Source: CAYVWB01 sp964455395 (GTDB lineage: Bacteria > Desulfobacterota > Desulfovibrionia > Desulfovibrionales > Desulfovibrionaceae). From it: DNA of 50,869 bases. The translations under genes were made by a program, and so were the position numbers. Shown piece after piece: positions 17,504 to 24,978 of this stretch (the first letter of the stretch is position 1; the number at the start of each line of letters is the position of its first letter). The stretch lies in assembly GCA_964455395.1 (NCBI GenBank), contig CAYVWB010000029.1:1-50869 (forward strand), read 5' to 3'. The notes beneath the pieces were generated by a model. It had not been told where the DNA came from. It saw only the letters and a list, made by a program, of their open reading frames with translations, and ran no database searches.

Positions 17504-18038
17504 CCTCTTTCCAGGTGAATCCGCCGTCGGCCGAACGCGACGGGGATCGCCCTGGTCGTTGCGTCCTTGGTGACGCGCGCACAACACGCGGGCCACAGGC
17601 GCGCTTGTCCGGCTCGAATCAAAGCCCGCAGAGAGCGTGGAGAATCGACGACGAGCGTTCTTGTCGAAAAATTGCGCAGTCTCCGCGAGCGAGATGAGTC
17701 AAGAACATGCAAGACATAGCGCAGTCTGGAGGATCTTTCAATGACTTCAAACCGATATTGGGTTGCTTAAAATTGCGCTCCAGCATGGGGCGGACCTTTG
17801 GGGCTCGTCTCGGATCGAAAAAAAAGCAGGCTGGTCGCGCGTCACCCACGGCGCTGCGGGGAATGTCATGATTAACTTGAGAAAAAGTCAAGAAATGGGT
17901 AGCTTCCTCCGTGTCGGTCCTGTCGTCGCCGCTTCGTCAGTCATGCAGACACCGCAGCCACGGCAGAGCCGGCGCCGCCCCGCCGCCGTCGTGGCCGCCG
18001 GGGGTCGAACCCGCATTTCCAAGTGCACGGAGCGCTCC
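17504..18038. other. divergent regulatory spacer (535 bp)
   Basis: This separates the leftward fapA-like gene and the rightward TPR-SPOR gene and is more A+T-rich than the coding DNA around it. It contains two copies of aaaattgcgc (17668-17677 and 17769-17778), a CTTGA/TCAAG inverted pair near 17876-17892, and a leftward TTGAAA-17-TATGTC sequence between about 17714 and 17742 that could promote the fapA-like gene. All these are weak. A tRNA-like gctcgaatc at about 17612 lacks the supporting stem. No protein gene is supported. Confidence 0.5.
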
Positions 18039-20084
18039 ATGAACACGTTTCGTCTCAGCGCCTTGGCGTTCTTGCCGTCATCGTGCGCCGTTTCGGCGCC
18101 GCGCGCCCCGAAAGTTTCTCGCTGCGCCGCCGCGAATCCGCGGCGTGTTCGTCACGTCGGCTTCATGCTTGTCATGGCGATGCTGCTGGCTCTCACGGGG
18201 TGTCAAGCCTCCAAGCAGAGCGCTGTCGGCGAACCCACCGCCACCACCGACGCCGAACGCAAGGGCGATGCGTATCTGAAAACAGGCGTGCTCCGTGGCG
18301 CATTGGTCGAATACGAGAAGGCTCTGGAGGAGGGCGCAGACCCCGCTTCCGTCTACTGGCGGATGGGCAATGCGTATTTCAACAGCAAGATGTGGGAAGA
18401 ATCCCAGGACGCCTTCGAACAAGCCATCACCCATGAGCCGGGGATGGCCCTGGCCCACGAAGGCGCGGCGTTCGCCGCCTTCGAGCAAGGCCGTTTCCAG
18501 GAAGCCACCCGCCATTTCGAAAGCGTGGTGCGCTTGCGCCCGGAGAGCTGGGTCCCGCAGGCTTTCCTCGCCGTGCTCTACAAGCTGGAGGGCCGCACCC
18601 AGGAAGCCCTCGCCGCCAACGGCCGCGCCCTGCAACTTTCCGGGAAAGACGCCGTGGTGGCGGACGCCACCATCAAACGCGCATTCACCAAGGCTGCGCG
18701 GGTCAAGCAGGAGGGACAGGGCGAATCGGTCGCCGAGCGTCCCGTGGAGTCCATGTCCCGCAAGGAGCGCGCTGAACGGCTGGCGGACGAACTGCGCGTG
18801 GACGACACCCCCGCCCAGGCGCTCCCGGAGCAGGCGGCGGCGGAGGTCCGGTTGGGCCCGGACGCCTCCACGACGCCTTCCCAAGCCTCCCCGGACATGG
18901 CGGATACGACGCCCCCCTTGGAGCGTGACGACGGCCGCTTGCCGCCTGTGGCCATGGTCGAAACCATACCCGCCGCGACGGATGACGAGGCGACGCAAGC
19001 AGAGGAAAGCGAACCCGCCGACGCTCCGGCGCTGGCTGCATCCGAGGACGCCGCCGAAATGCCGGACGCAGCGAAGGAACCCGCACCCGCGAGCCCCGCG
19101 CAGACGCCCAACGCAGAACTTGAAATCCTGCCTGTCGAAGATGGCGCGGACTCCACTCGATCGGAAACGGCGCCGGACGCCGACGCTTCTCTCCTTGTCG
19201 TGGAAGACCAGGGTGTGGATGACGAGGGTGTGGATGAAGAGGGTGTGGATGACCAGCCGGAACCCATGCGCCACGCCGTCAATCATGACGCCACCGCCCC
19301 GGAGGACTCCCTTGCCGTGGCGGCGCAAACGAACCGCGACAACGCTGACGACGACGTCCCGGCGGCTCCGGCGGCCGAGAAGGCTGCGCCGGCCGCGACT
19401 GTGGAACGACGTCCTCTTCACCAGGAAGACCGGCCCGGGGAAGAGCCCGCCGTGCTGCTCGCCGCCCCCGAGGCCGTCACGGACGCGGCCCCCACGGCGC
19501 AAGCTCCCGAGGCGCCTGGGAAAGCCGAGGGTCAAGCGACCTCCGAACCCCGGACGCCAGCAAGCCCTGTCGCCGCCGAGGAGGCGCCCGAGTCGCCCAA
19601 GCTGGCCGAGGCCGCCTCTTCGGACGATCCCCCCGCCGACCCCGCTCCCACGGCGACTACCCCGCCGGCCCCCGACACCCCTGACACCCCCGACACGACG
19701 GCGGCTACGACGACTGCTACGACGACTGCGGCGACGCCCTCTCAAGCGACGTCAGCCCCGACGCCCACATCAAGCGCCGCCCCGGCAGAGCGTCCACAAG
19801 CGCCGTCGGCGCGTGGCGGCGTGTACGCCGTCCTGGAGAGCTCCTGGAAGAACCGCGCGCGCGCGGACTCTCGTGTGGAGACCCTGGCGAAACAGGGCGT
19901 TCGCGCCGAGGTGGTCGTCTCCGATCTGGGTGAAAAAGGGATATGGAACCGTGTGATCATCGGCCCCCGCCGGGACAGGAGCGAGACCGTCGCCATCATG
20001 CGGGAGCTGAAACGCCGCTTCGGTCTGAAGGATGTCATCCTCCTCAAGCTCCCGGCGGATGAGTACGACAAGGAGATTCGCTGA
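18039..20084 (+). CDS. TPR lipoprotein with long acidic/Pro-Thr linker and C-terminal SPOR domain
   Basis: A 681-residue protein. After a 42-residue basic start, the hydrophobic segment FMLVMAMLLALTGC ends in a lipobox, so it is predicted to be an envelope lipoprotein. TPR-like helices follow (about residues 70-200, for example SVYWRMGNAYFNSKMWEESQDAFEQA). A low-complexity linker of about 370 residues, rich in Ala, Pro, Glu, Asp and Thr, includes a 15-bp repeat reading GVDDE/GVDEE/GVDDQ near 19214-19258. The last 85 residues (GGVYAVLESSWKNRARADS ... NRVIIGP) form a SPOR domain, which binds denuded septal peptidoglycan. GGAG seven bases before ATG 18039 favours this start; ATG 18165 would give a shorter, more usual signal peptide but has no ribosome binding site. 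Confidence 0.75.
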   Translation: MNTFRLSALAFLPSSCAVSAPRAPKVSRCAAANPRRVRHVGFMLVMAMLLALTGCQASKQSAVGEPTATTDAERKGDAYLKTGVLRGALVEYEKALEEGADPASVYWRMGNAYFNSKMWEESQDAFEQAITHEPGMALAHEGAAFAAFEQGRFQEATRHFESVVRLRPESWVPQAFLAVLYKLEGRTQEALAANGRALQLSGKDAVVADATIKRAFTKAARVKQEGQGESVAERPVESMSRKERAERLADELRVDDTPAQALPEQAAAEVRLGPDASTTPSQASPDMADTTPPLERDDGRLPPVAMVETIPAATDDEATQAEESEPADAPALAASEDAAEMPDAAKEPAPASPAQTPNAELEILPVEDGADSTRSETAPDADASLLVVEDQGVDDEGVDEEGVDDQPEPMRHAVNHDATAPEDSLAVAAQTNRDNADDDVPAAPAAEKAAPAATVERRPLHQEDRPGEEPAVLLAAPEAVTDAAPTAQAPEAPGKAEGQATSEPRTPASPVAAEEAPESPKLAEAASSDDPPADPAPTATTPPAPDTPDTPDTTAATTTATTTAATPSQATSAPTPTSSAAPAERPQAPSARGGVYAVLESSWKNRARADSRVETLAKQGVRAEVVVSDLGEKGIWNRVIIGPRRDRSETVAIMRELKRRFGLKDVILLKLPADEYDKEIR

Positions 20085-20101
20085 CGCCGCCGCCTCGACC
20101 G

Positions 20102-20524
20102 TGCCGAATGACGCGCCATGCGGGAACGGCCTTGGGAATCCGCGCTCCGGTCTGTGATCCTGTCCGACGACGCGATACGGCTGTCGAGGCGGCTGCCGGC
20201 CGCGGCGCCTGTCTCGAAGTCAATTGAATGCACGCGCATGGGTAGTCATGCTTCCTTTGAATGCGCGCGCATGGATAGGCCGTGCTTCCTTTGCCGAATG
20301 ACGCGCCATGCGGGAACGGCCTTGGGAATCCGCGCTCCGGTCTGTGATCCTGTCCGNNNNNNNNNNNNNNNNNNNNNNNNNNNNNNNNNNNNNNNNNNNN
20401 NNNNNNNNNNNNNNNNNNNNNNNNNNNNNNNNNNNNNNNNNNNNNNNNNNNNNNNNTACGGCTGTCGAGGCGGCTGCCGGCCGCGGCGCCTGTCTCGAAG
20501 TCAATTGAATGTACGCGCATGGGT
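20102..20524. repeat. 190-bp tandem repeat interrupted by a scaffold gap
   Basis: A 190-bp unit starting with tgccgaatgacgcgccatgc at 20102 recurs exactly at 20292. The copy enters the N run at 20357 and the sequence resumes at 20457 with tacggctgtcgagg, which continues the same unit to 20524. Within the unit is a nested pair of about 34 bp (gaatgcNcgcgcatgg ... gcttccttt). The array fills the spacer between the TPR-SPOR gene and the convergent purine nucleoside phosphorylase. No frame through it is coding-like. Confidence 0.9.
20357..20456. other. assembly gap, 100 N
   Basis: This is exactly 100 undetermined bases, the usual arbitrary gap size. By alignment of the flanks to the first repeat copy, the sequence missing between tgtccg and tacgg is 9 bp plus a whole number of 190-bp units, so the true gap length is not 100. 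Confidence 0.95.
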
Positions 20525-20563
20525 CCAAGGACGCATGGTGCGTTGCAGCGCTGTCGCTTTGGG

Positions 20564-21439
20564 TCAGCGCCGACTGGCGGCCAGCTCTGCATGAGCGAGC
20601 AGGCGCGAGACTCGCGGCAGCATCCCCGTGAGGATGGCGTTGAGTTGGGGCGCGGCCAAGGTCGCGGCTTGAACCACGGCCTCCAGAGAGGTTTCCGCCA
20701 TGCAGTCCGGCAAGTTCTGGTTGGTAAGGCAGGAAACGCCCGCCACGCGGAGACCCATGTGCCGCGCTACAATCGTTTCCATGATGGTGGACATGCCCAC
20801 GGCGTCCGCGCCGAGGTGGCGCAGCATGCGTGTTTCGGCGGGGGTCTCCAGCTGAGGGCCGGTCACGCCCACGTAGACGCCTTGCTCCAGTCGCACGCCA
20901 GCCTCCAGGGCTGCAGCCGTGGCGCAGCTGCGCAGATTGGGGTCGTACGCGCAGCTCATGTCCGGAAAGCGGGGGCCCCAGCGCTCTTCATTGGCGCCGA
21001 CGAGGGGGCTGTGGCCTGTCATGTTGATGTGGTCCGTGATGGCCATGAGCGAGCCCGCGGGCCACTGCGGATGCAGGGAGCCGGCGGCGTTGGTGAGGAT
21101 GAGCGCCCGCGCCCCAAGGCCGTGGAGCACGCGGACGCCATAAGCGACCATGGCCGGCGAAAAGCCTTCATAGAGATGGACGCGGCCCGAGAGCGCGAGC
21201 ACGGGAACGCCAGCCAGACGGCCCGCCAGCAGTTCGCCGGGGTGGGAGGCGACGCCGCCTTGGGGAAAGTGGGGCAGTGCGCTGCAGGCGAGGCGCGCTC
21301 GAATCTCCAGACCATGGAGGACGCCGGCGAGGCCGGTGCCGGTGACCACGCCGATGAGTGGTTGGTCGTCGCCTGGGAACGCGTCATGTGCTGTCCGAAT
21401 AAACTCTATGGTTTCCTGGACTTTTGCCCACAATAGCAT
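20564..21439 (-). CDS. purine nucleoside phosphorylase (trimeric PNP/MTAP family)
   Basis: A 291-residue enzyme that phosphorolyses inosine, guanosine or related nucleosides for purine salvage in the cytosol. Visible family elements are the phosphate loop GVVTGTGLAGV near the start, SGRVHLYEG, ILTNAAGSLHPQW (active-site Asn/Ala-Ala-Gly), TDHINMTGHSPL, GVYVGVTGPQLETPAE and GADAVGMST. GTGLAG replaces the commoner GSGLG in the first loop. I placed the start at 21439 (MLLWAKVQETIEFI), preceded by AGAGAG; the upstream 38 codons are unlike the family. It is divergent from motA with 98 bp between them. Confidence 0.92.
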   Translation of the reverse strand: MLLWAKVQETIEFIRTAHDAFPGDDQPLIGVVTGTGLAGVLHGLEIRARLACSALPHFPQGGVASHPGELLAGRLAGVPVLALSGRVHLYEGFSPAMVAYGVRVLHGLGARALILTNAAGSLHPQWPAGSLMAITDHINMTGHSPLVGANEERWGPRFPDMSCAYDPNLRSCATAAALEAGVRLEQGVYVGVTGPQLETPAETRMLRHLGADAVGMSTIMETIVARHMGLRVAGVSCLTNQNLPDCMAETSLEAVVQAATLAAPQLNAILTGMLPRVSRLLAHAELAASRR

Positions 21440-21537
21440 ATGATCTCTCTTGGTTTGCGTCGTGAAGGGACGCGCGGCGTAGGCGTGACGTATATCCGCG
21501 CGTGCTGAAGAAATGCAGGGAGCATAGGCGAAAGCGC

Positions 21538-22296
21538 ATGGATATTGCAACATTCTTCGGCATAATAGTAGGGTTCGCGCTGGTTATCGGGGCCATCCTG
21601 CTGGGCGGCAGCATCATGCTGTTCGTCAACATTCCCGGACTGATGATCGTCATCGGGGGCACGTTCGCCGCCACGTGCGTCACGTTTCCGCTGGAGGAAG
21701 TCATCCAGGCCTTCGGCGGGGGCGCGCGGGCCTTCGGCGTGCGCCGCGTGAAGCCCCAGGACGTGGTGGCCACCATGGTGCGCATCGCCGAGATCAGCCG
21801 CCGCGAAGGCTTGGTGGCTCTGGAGAAGATCAAGACTGAGAACGCGCTGCTGAAGAAAGCCTGCCAACTCATCGCCGATAACGCCGACCCCATGCTCATC
21901 CGCGACACGGTGATGATCGAGATCGCCACCATGAAGCGCCGGCACAACATCTCCATCGCGGTGTTCAGGCGTCTTGGCATGTACGCGCCTGCTTTCGGGA
22001 TGATCGGCACGCTCATCGGTCTGGTGCAGATGCTCTCCAATCTGGAGGACCCCTCGACCATCGGGCCGGCCATGGCCGTGGCCATCCTCACCACGTTCTA
22101 CGGCGCGCTCATGGCGAACCTGCTCTTTTTGCCCATCGCCGGCAAGCTCAAGGCGCGCACGCTGCAGGAAGAGGTGCAGCTGAACATCATTTTCGAGGGG
22201 GCCAAGTCCATCCTGGAGAACAACAACCCCCGTCTGGTGCACGAGAAACTTTCGTCGTTCATCGCCCCGAAGGAGCGCGGCAGTGGGTCTGGATGA
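21538..22296 (+). CDS. motA: flagellar motor stator protein MotA
   Basis: A 252-residue inner-membrane protein with four hydrophobic segments. The N-terminal MDIATFFGIIVGFALVIGA and the following helix (MLFVNIPGLMIVIGGTFAAT) precede a cytoplasmic loop of about 110 residues carrying the charged torque-generating helix. The C-terminal pair contains GMYAPAFGMIGTLIGLVQML and the conserved Pro of the MotA/ExbB family. It forms the proton- or sodium-driven stator with MotB. GGAGCATAGG lies upstream of ATG 21538. The stop overlaps the motB start by 14 bp. No sodium- versus proton-specific residue can be decided by eye. Confidence 0.93.
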   Translation: MDIATFFGIIVGFALVIGAILLGGSIMLFVNIPGLMIVIGGTFAATCVTFPLEEVIQAFGGGARAFGVRRVKPQDVVATMVRIAEISRREGLVALEKIKTENALLKKACQLIADNADPMLIRDTVMIEIATMKRRHNISIAVFRRLGMYAPAFGMIGTLIGLVQMLSNLEDPSTIGPAMAVAILTTFYGALMANLLFLPIAGKLKARTLQEEVQLNIIFEGAKSILENNNPRLVHEKLSSFIAPKERGSGSG

Positions 22297-23023
22297 CTTG
22301 CCCATCTCCATGGAAATGGAGGAGGAAGAGAACGAACAGGAGTGGATCACCACCTTCGCGGATCTCTGTCTGCTTTTGCTGGTCTTCTTCATCCTGCTCT
22401 TCTCCATTTCGCAGATTGACTTGACGCGCTTCTCCGACTCATTTACTGCGGTGCGCCAAGCCCTTGGCACGGAAGGGGGCGTGACCACCCCCTTGCCCGT
22501 GCAGACGGACGAAGGCGTGCTGATGGAGAGCGTGCTGCTGCAACGCCAGCTCATCGCAGACCAGCGGCAAGTGTATTCGGAGGTCCGCACGTATCTGAAT
22601 CGCAAAGGGCTTGAAGGCGTGCTGGGGGCCATCTTCGACGAAGGGGTCATCACCTTGCGGGTGCCCTCGGAAGTGTTGTTCGAAAAAGGAGAAGCCGAGC
22701 TCAGCGCCGAAGGCCGCACCGCCATGGCCGAGCTGAAAGACCTGTTCATCCAGCGCAACGATCAAAACATCGACATCCGCGGCTTTACCGACAACACCCC
22801 GCCGCCGCCCACCAGCCGGTTCAAGGACAACTGGGAACTCTCCGCCATGCGCGCCGTGAACGTGCTGCGCGTACTGCTGGCGGAAGGCGTGGAAGCCAGC
22901 CGCATGACAGCCACCGGGCTTGCGGACATGGAGCCCATCTTCCCCAACACCAGCGAGCGCTACCGCGCGGAGAACCGTCGGGTGGAGTTCGTGCTGGAGA
23001 AACGGGTGGGCAAAGCGCGCTGA
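22283..23023 (+). CDS. motB: flagellar motor protein MotB (OmpA-like peptidoglycan binding)
   Basis: A 246-residue protein with a short acidic cytoplasmic start, one membrane helix (WITTFADLCLLLLVFFILLFS) carrying the ion-binding aspartate D27, a periplasmic linker and a C-terminal OmpA/MotB domain (NIDIRGFTDNTP ... NRRVEFVLEKR). It anchors the stator to peptidoglycan. The GTG start at 22283 is chosen because AAGGAG sits seven bases upstream, inside motA; an internal ATG at 22310 lacks one. The 14-bp overlap implies translational coupling with motA. Confidence 0.93.
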   Translation: MGLDDLPISMEMEEEENEQEWITTFADLCLLLLVFFILLFSISQIDLTRFSDSFTAVRQALGTEGGVTTPLPVQTDEGVLMESVLLQRQLIADQRQVYSEVRTYLNRKGLEGVLGAIFDEGVITLRVPSEVLFEKGEAELSAEGRTAMAELKDLFIQRNDQNIDIRGFTDNTPPPPTSRFKDNWELSAMRAVNVLRVLLAEGVEASRMTATGLADMEPIFPNTSERYRAENRRVEFVLEKRVGKAR

Positions 23024-23071
23024 CCCGGCGCAAGCGACCCCGCCGACCGCTGCAAAGACAGAGTGACGGCC

Positions 23072-23473
23072 ATGGACGATCTGGAGTTCTATCACCCCAA
23101 TACGGACACCAACCGCCGCAGCGCCTACCGCGTGAAAGTGGCGGGACTCACCTTGCGGATGCCCCGACGGGACATGGCGAATTTTCCTGTTGTGGACATC
23201 AGCGCTTCCGGGGTCAGCTTCAAAGGTCCCGAAGGCCGCTTCCAATGGGGCGAGGTCTTCGAATGCGACATCATGCTGGGCGAACGCGTCTTCATCTCCG
23301 GGCTGGTGGCCAAAGCCCAGCGCATCTTTCCGGGAGGGGTGGTGGGCGCCGCCTTCGTGGATCTGGAGCGCCGCAAGGAAGTGAAGCTGGACAAACTCGT
23401 CCTGGAAGCGCAAAAACGCCTCATTGCGCTCAAGAAAGTGCAGCAAGACGACGACATCGACCTAACCGACTAG
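23072..23473 (+). CDS. PilZ-domain protein (probable c-di-GMP receptor)
   Basis: A 133-residue single-domain protein. It contains RRSAYRV near residue 15, matching the RxxxR c-di-GMP-binding loop of PilZ, and about 30 residues later VVDISASGVSF, matching the D/NxSxxG motif. Beta strands follow up to GAAFVDLERR, then a C-terminal helix. The position directly after motA-motB (48-bp gap) fits a YcgR-like brake on the motor, though the YcgR-N domain is missing. ATG 23072 is preferred over GTG 23063; neither has a strong ribosome binding site. It is 30 bp upstream of the biotin carboxylase gene. Confidence 0.85.
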   Translation: MDDLEFYHPNTDTNRRSAYRVKVAGLTLRMPRRDMANFPVVDISASGVSFKGPEGRFQWGEVFECDIMLGERVFISGLVAKAQRIFPGGVVGAAFVDLERRKEVKLDKLVLEAQKRLIALKKVQQDDDIDLTD

Positions 23474-23503
23474 AAACGCCCGCACAGCAAGGACAAAAAG
23501 ACA

Positions 23504-24949
23504 GTGAGCCTATCCGACCATACAGTCCTGGTGGCCAACCGGGGCGAGATCGCTGTTCGCATCATGCGCGCATGCATGAAGCTGGGCTGCGGCTTCGTCG
23601 CCGTGCACACCGCCACGGACGAACACTCCGGCCACGTGGCGCTGGCCCGGAAACTCGGCGGCGAGAAAAGCTGCTACCGCATCGCGTCCTACCAGGACGC
23701 CAATGAGCTGATGGCTGTGGCTGACGACGCCGGCGCAGACGCCGTGCATCCGGGCTATGGCTTCTTCGCCGAAGATTTCCGCTTCGCCCGGCGCGTGACG
23801 GAACGCACCCGCGCCATGACGTGGATCGGACCCTCCTGGCGCGTCATCCGCGAACTGGGCGACAAGATCAACACCAAGCGCTTGGCCCGCGCCTTGGACG
23901 TGCCCACCGTGCCCGGCTCCGACAAGCCCATCTACGACGAGCTGGAAGCCGAGGAGATCGCCGAGAGTCTCTTCACTTTCCAGGAGGAGCAAGGCATAGA
24001 CCGGCCCCTGGTGCTGGTGAAAGCTTCCGCGGGCGGTGGGGGCATGGGCATCGAGGAAGTCCACGACCCGGACATGTTCCGCTCCGTCTACCGCCGCATC
24101 CGCAACTACGCCTTGCGGCAGTTCGGCGACGAAGGCGTGCTCATCGAACAGCGCGTCCACGAGTTCAACCACCTGGAAGTGCAGATTCTTTCCGGACGTC
24201 GGGGCGAGCCGCCCGTGCATTTCGGCACACGCAACTGCACCGTGCAATCCACAGGCCGACAGAAACGCATCGAGGTGGCCCCCGGTTTCGACGCCGCCTC
24301 CATCCGCTACAACTTCGATGCGGACCAGTGCCTGCGCGACATCGTGGACCACTCCCTGAAGTTGGCCAATAACGTGGGCTACGACTCCGTGGGCACCTGG
24401 GAATGGATCGTCACCCCCGTGGGCAAACCCTTCCTCATGGAAGTGAACACGCGCATCCAGGTGGAGAACGGCGTCTCCGCCGCCATCGCCCGCGTCCACT
24501 CCGAACGCGCTTCCAAAGCTGACGACGACAAACCCGGCGTGGACCTCATCGCCGAGCAGATCCGCCTCGGCTTGGGCGAAGAGATGGGGTATACGCAAGA
24601 CGACATCCACTTCGAAGGCGTAGGCATCGAATACCGACTCATCGCGGAAGACCCCGCCAACAAGTTCACGCCCTGGATAGGCCGCATCGAAGCCTTCGAC
24701 TGGCCGGATCAACCGTGGCTGCAGATGTACACCCACGTGCCCACGGACCAGCCCTACGAGATCCCCACGGAGTTCGACCCCAACCTCGCCCTCGCCATCG
24801 TCTGGGGCGAGGACCTCGCACAGGCCAAAGCCCGCGGCAAGCTCCTGCTCGACCAGCTCGTCCTCCAAGGCAAGGACGCTCAGGGCGGAGCTCTCAAGTC
24901 CAACATCGCCTTCCTCAAAGCCAACACGGACAGGCTGCTCGAGTTCTGA
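23504..24949 (+). CDS. accC: biotin carboxylase subunit of acyl-CoA carboxylase, divergent
   Basis: A 481-residue ATP-grasp enzyme that carboxylates biotin on the carrier protein. The N-terminal domain starts VLVANRGEIAVRIMRACMKLG, the ATP lid is KASAGGGGMGIEEV, and HFGTRNCTVQSTGRQKRIEVAP matches the DCSxQRRxQKxxEEAP region. The active-site strand reads EVNTRIQVENGVSA where most enzymes have NxRxQVEHxVTE, and EFDPNLALAIVWG replaces the usual YDPMxxKLIxWG. The GTG start at 23504 has AAGGA upstream. It heads the carboxylase genes and is co-directional with the carboxyltransferase (29-bp gap) and carrier. The departures may reflect a lineage-specific subfamily rather than lost activity. Confidence 0.88.
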   Translation: MSLSDHTVLVANRGEIAVRIMRACMKLGCGFVAVHTATDEHSGHVALARKLGGEKSCYRIASYQDANELMAVADDAGADAVHPGYGFFAEDFRFARRVTERTRAMTWIGPSWRVIRELGDKINTKRLARALDVPTVPGSDKPIYDELEAEEIAESLFTFQEEQGIDRPLVLVKASAGGGGMGIEEVHDPDMFRSVYRRIRNYALRQFGDEGVLIEQRVHEFNHLEVQILSGRRGEPPVHFGTRNCTVQSTGRQKRIEVAPGFDAASIRYNFDADQCLRDIVDHSLKLANNVGYDSVGTWEWIVTPVGKPFLMEVNTRIQVENGVSAAIARVHSERASKADDDKPGVDLIAEQIRLGLGEEMGYTQDDIHFEGVGIEYRLIAEDPANKFTPWIGRIEAFDWPDQPWLQMYTHVPTDQPYEIPTEFDPNLALAIVWGEDLAQAKARGKLLLDQLVLQGKDAQGGALKSNIAFLKANTDRLLEF

Positions 24950-24978
24950 GCCCTGGCGCCGTCTGAGCCCTCACCATC

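Noticed and set aside
17600..17640. Possible tRNA T-arm (ggctcgaatc)
   Set aside because: The flanking bases do not form a T stem and no anticodon or acceptor stem could be drawn.
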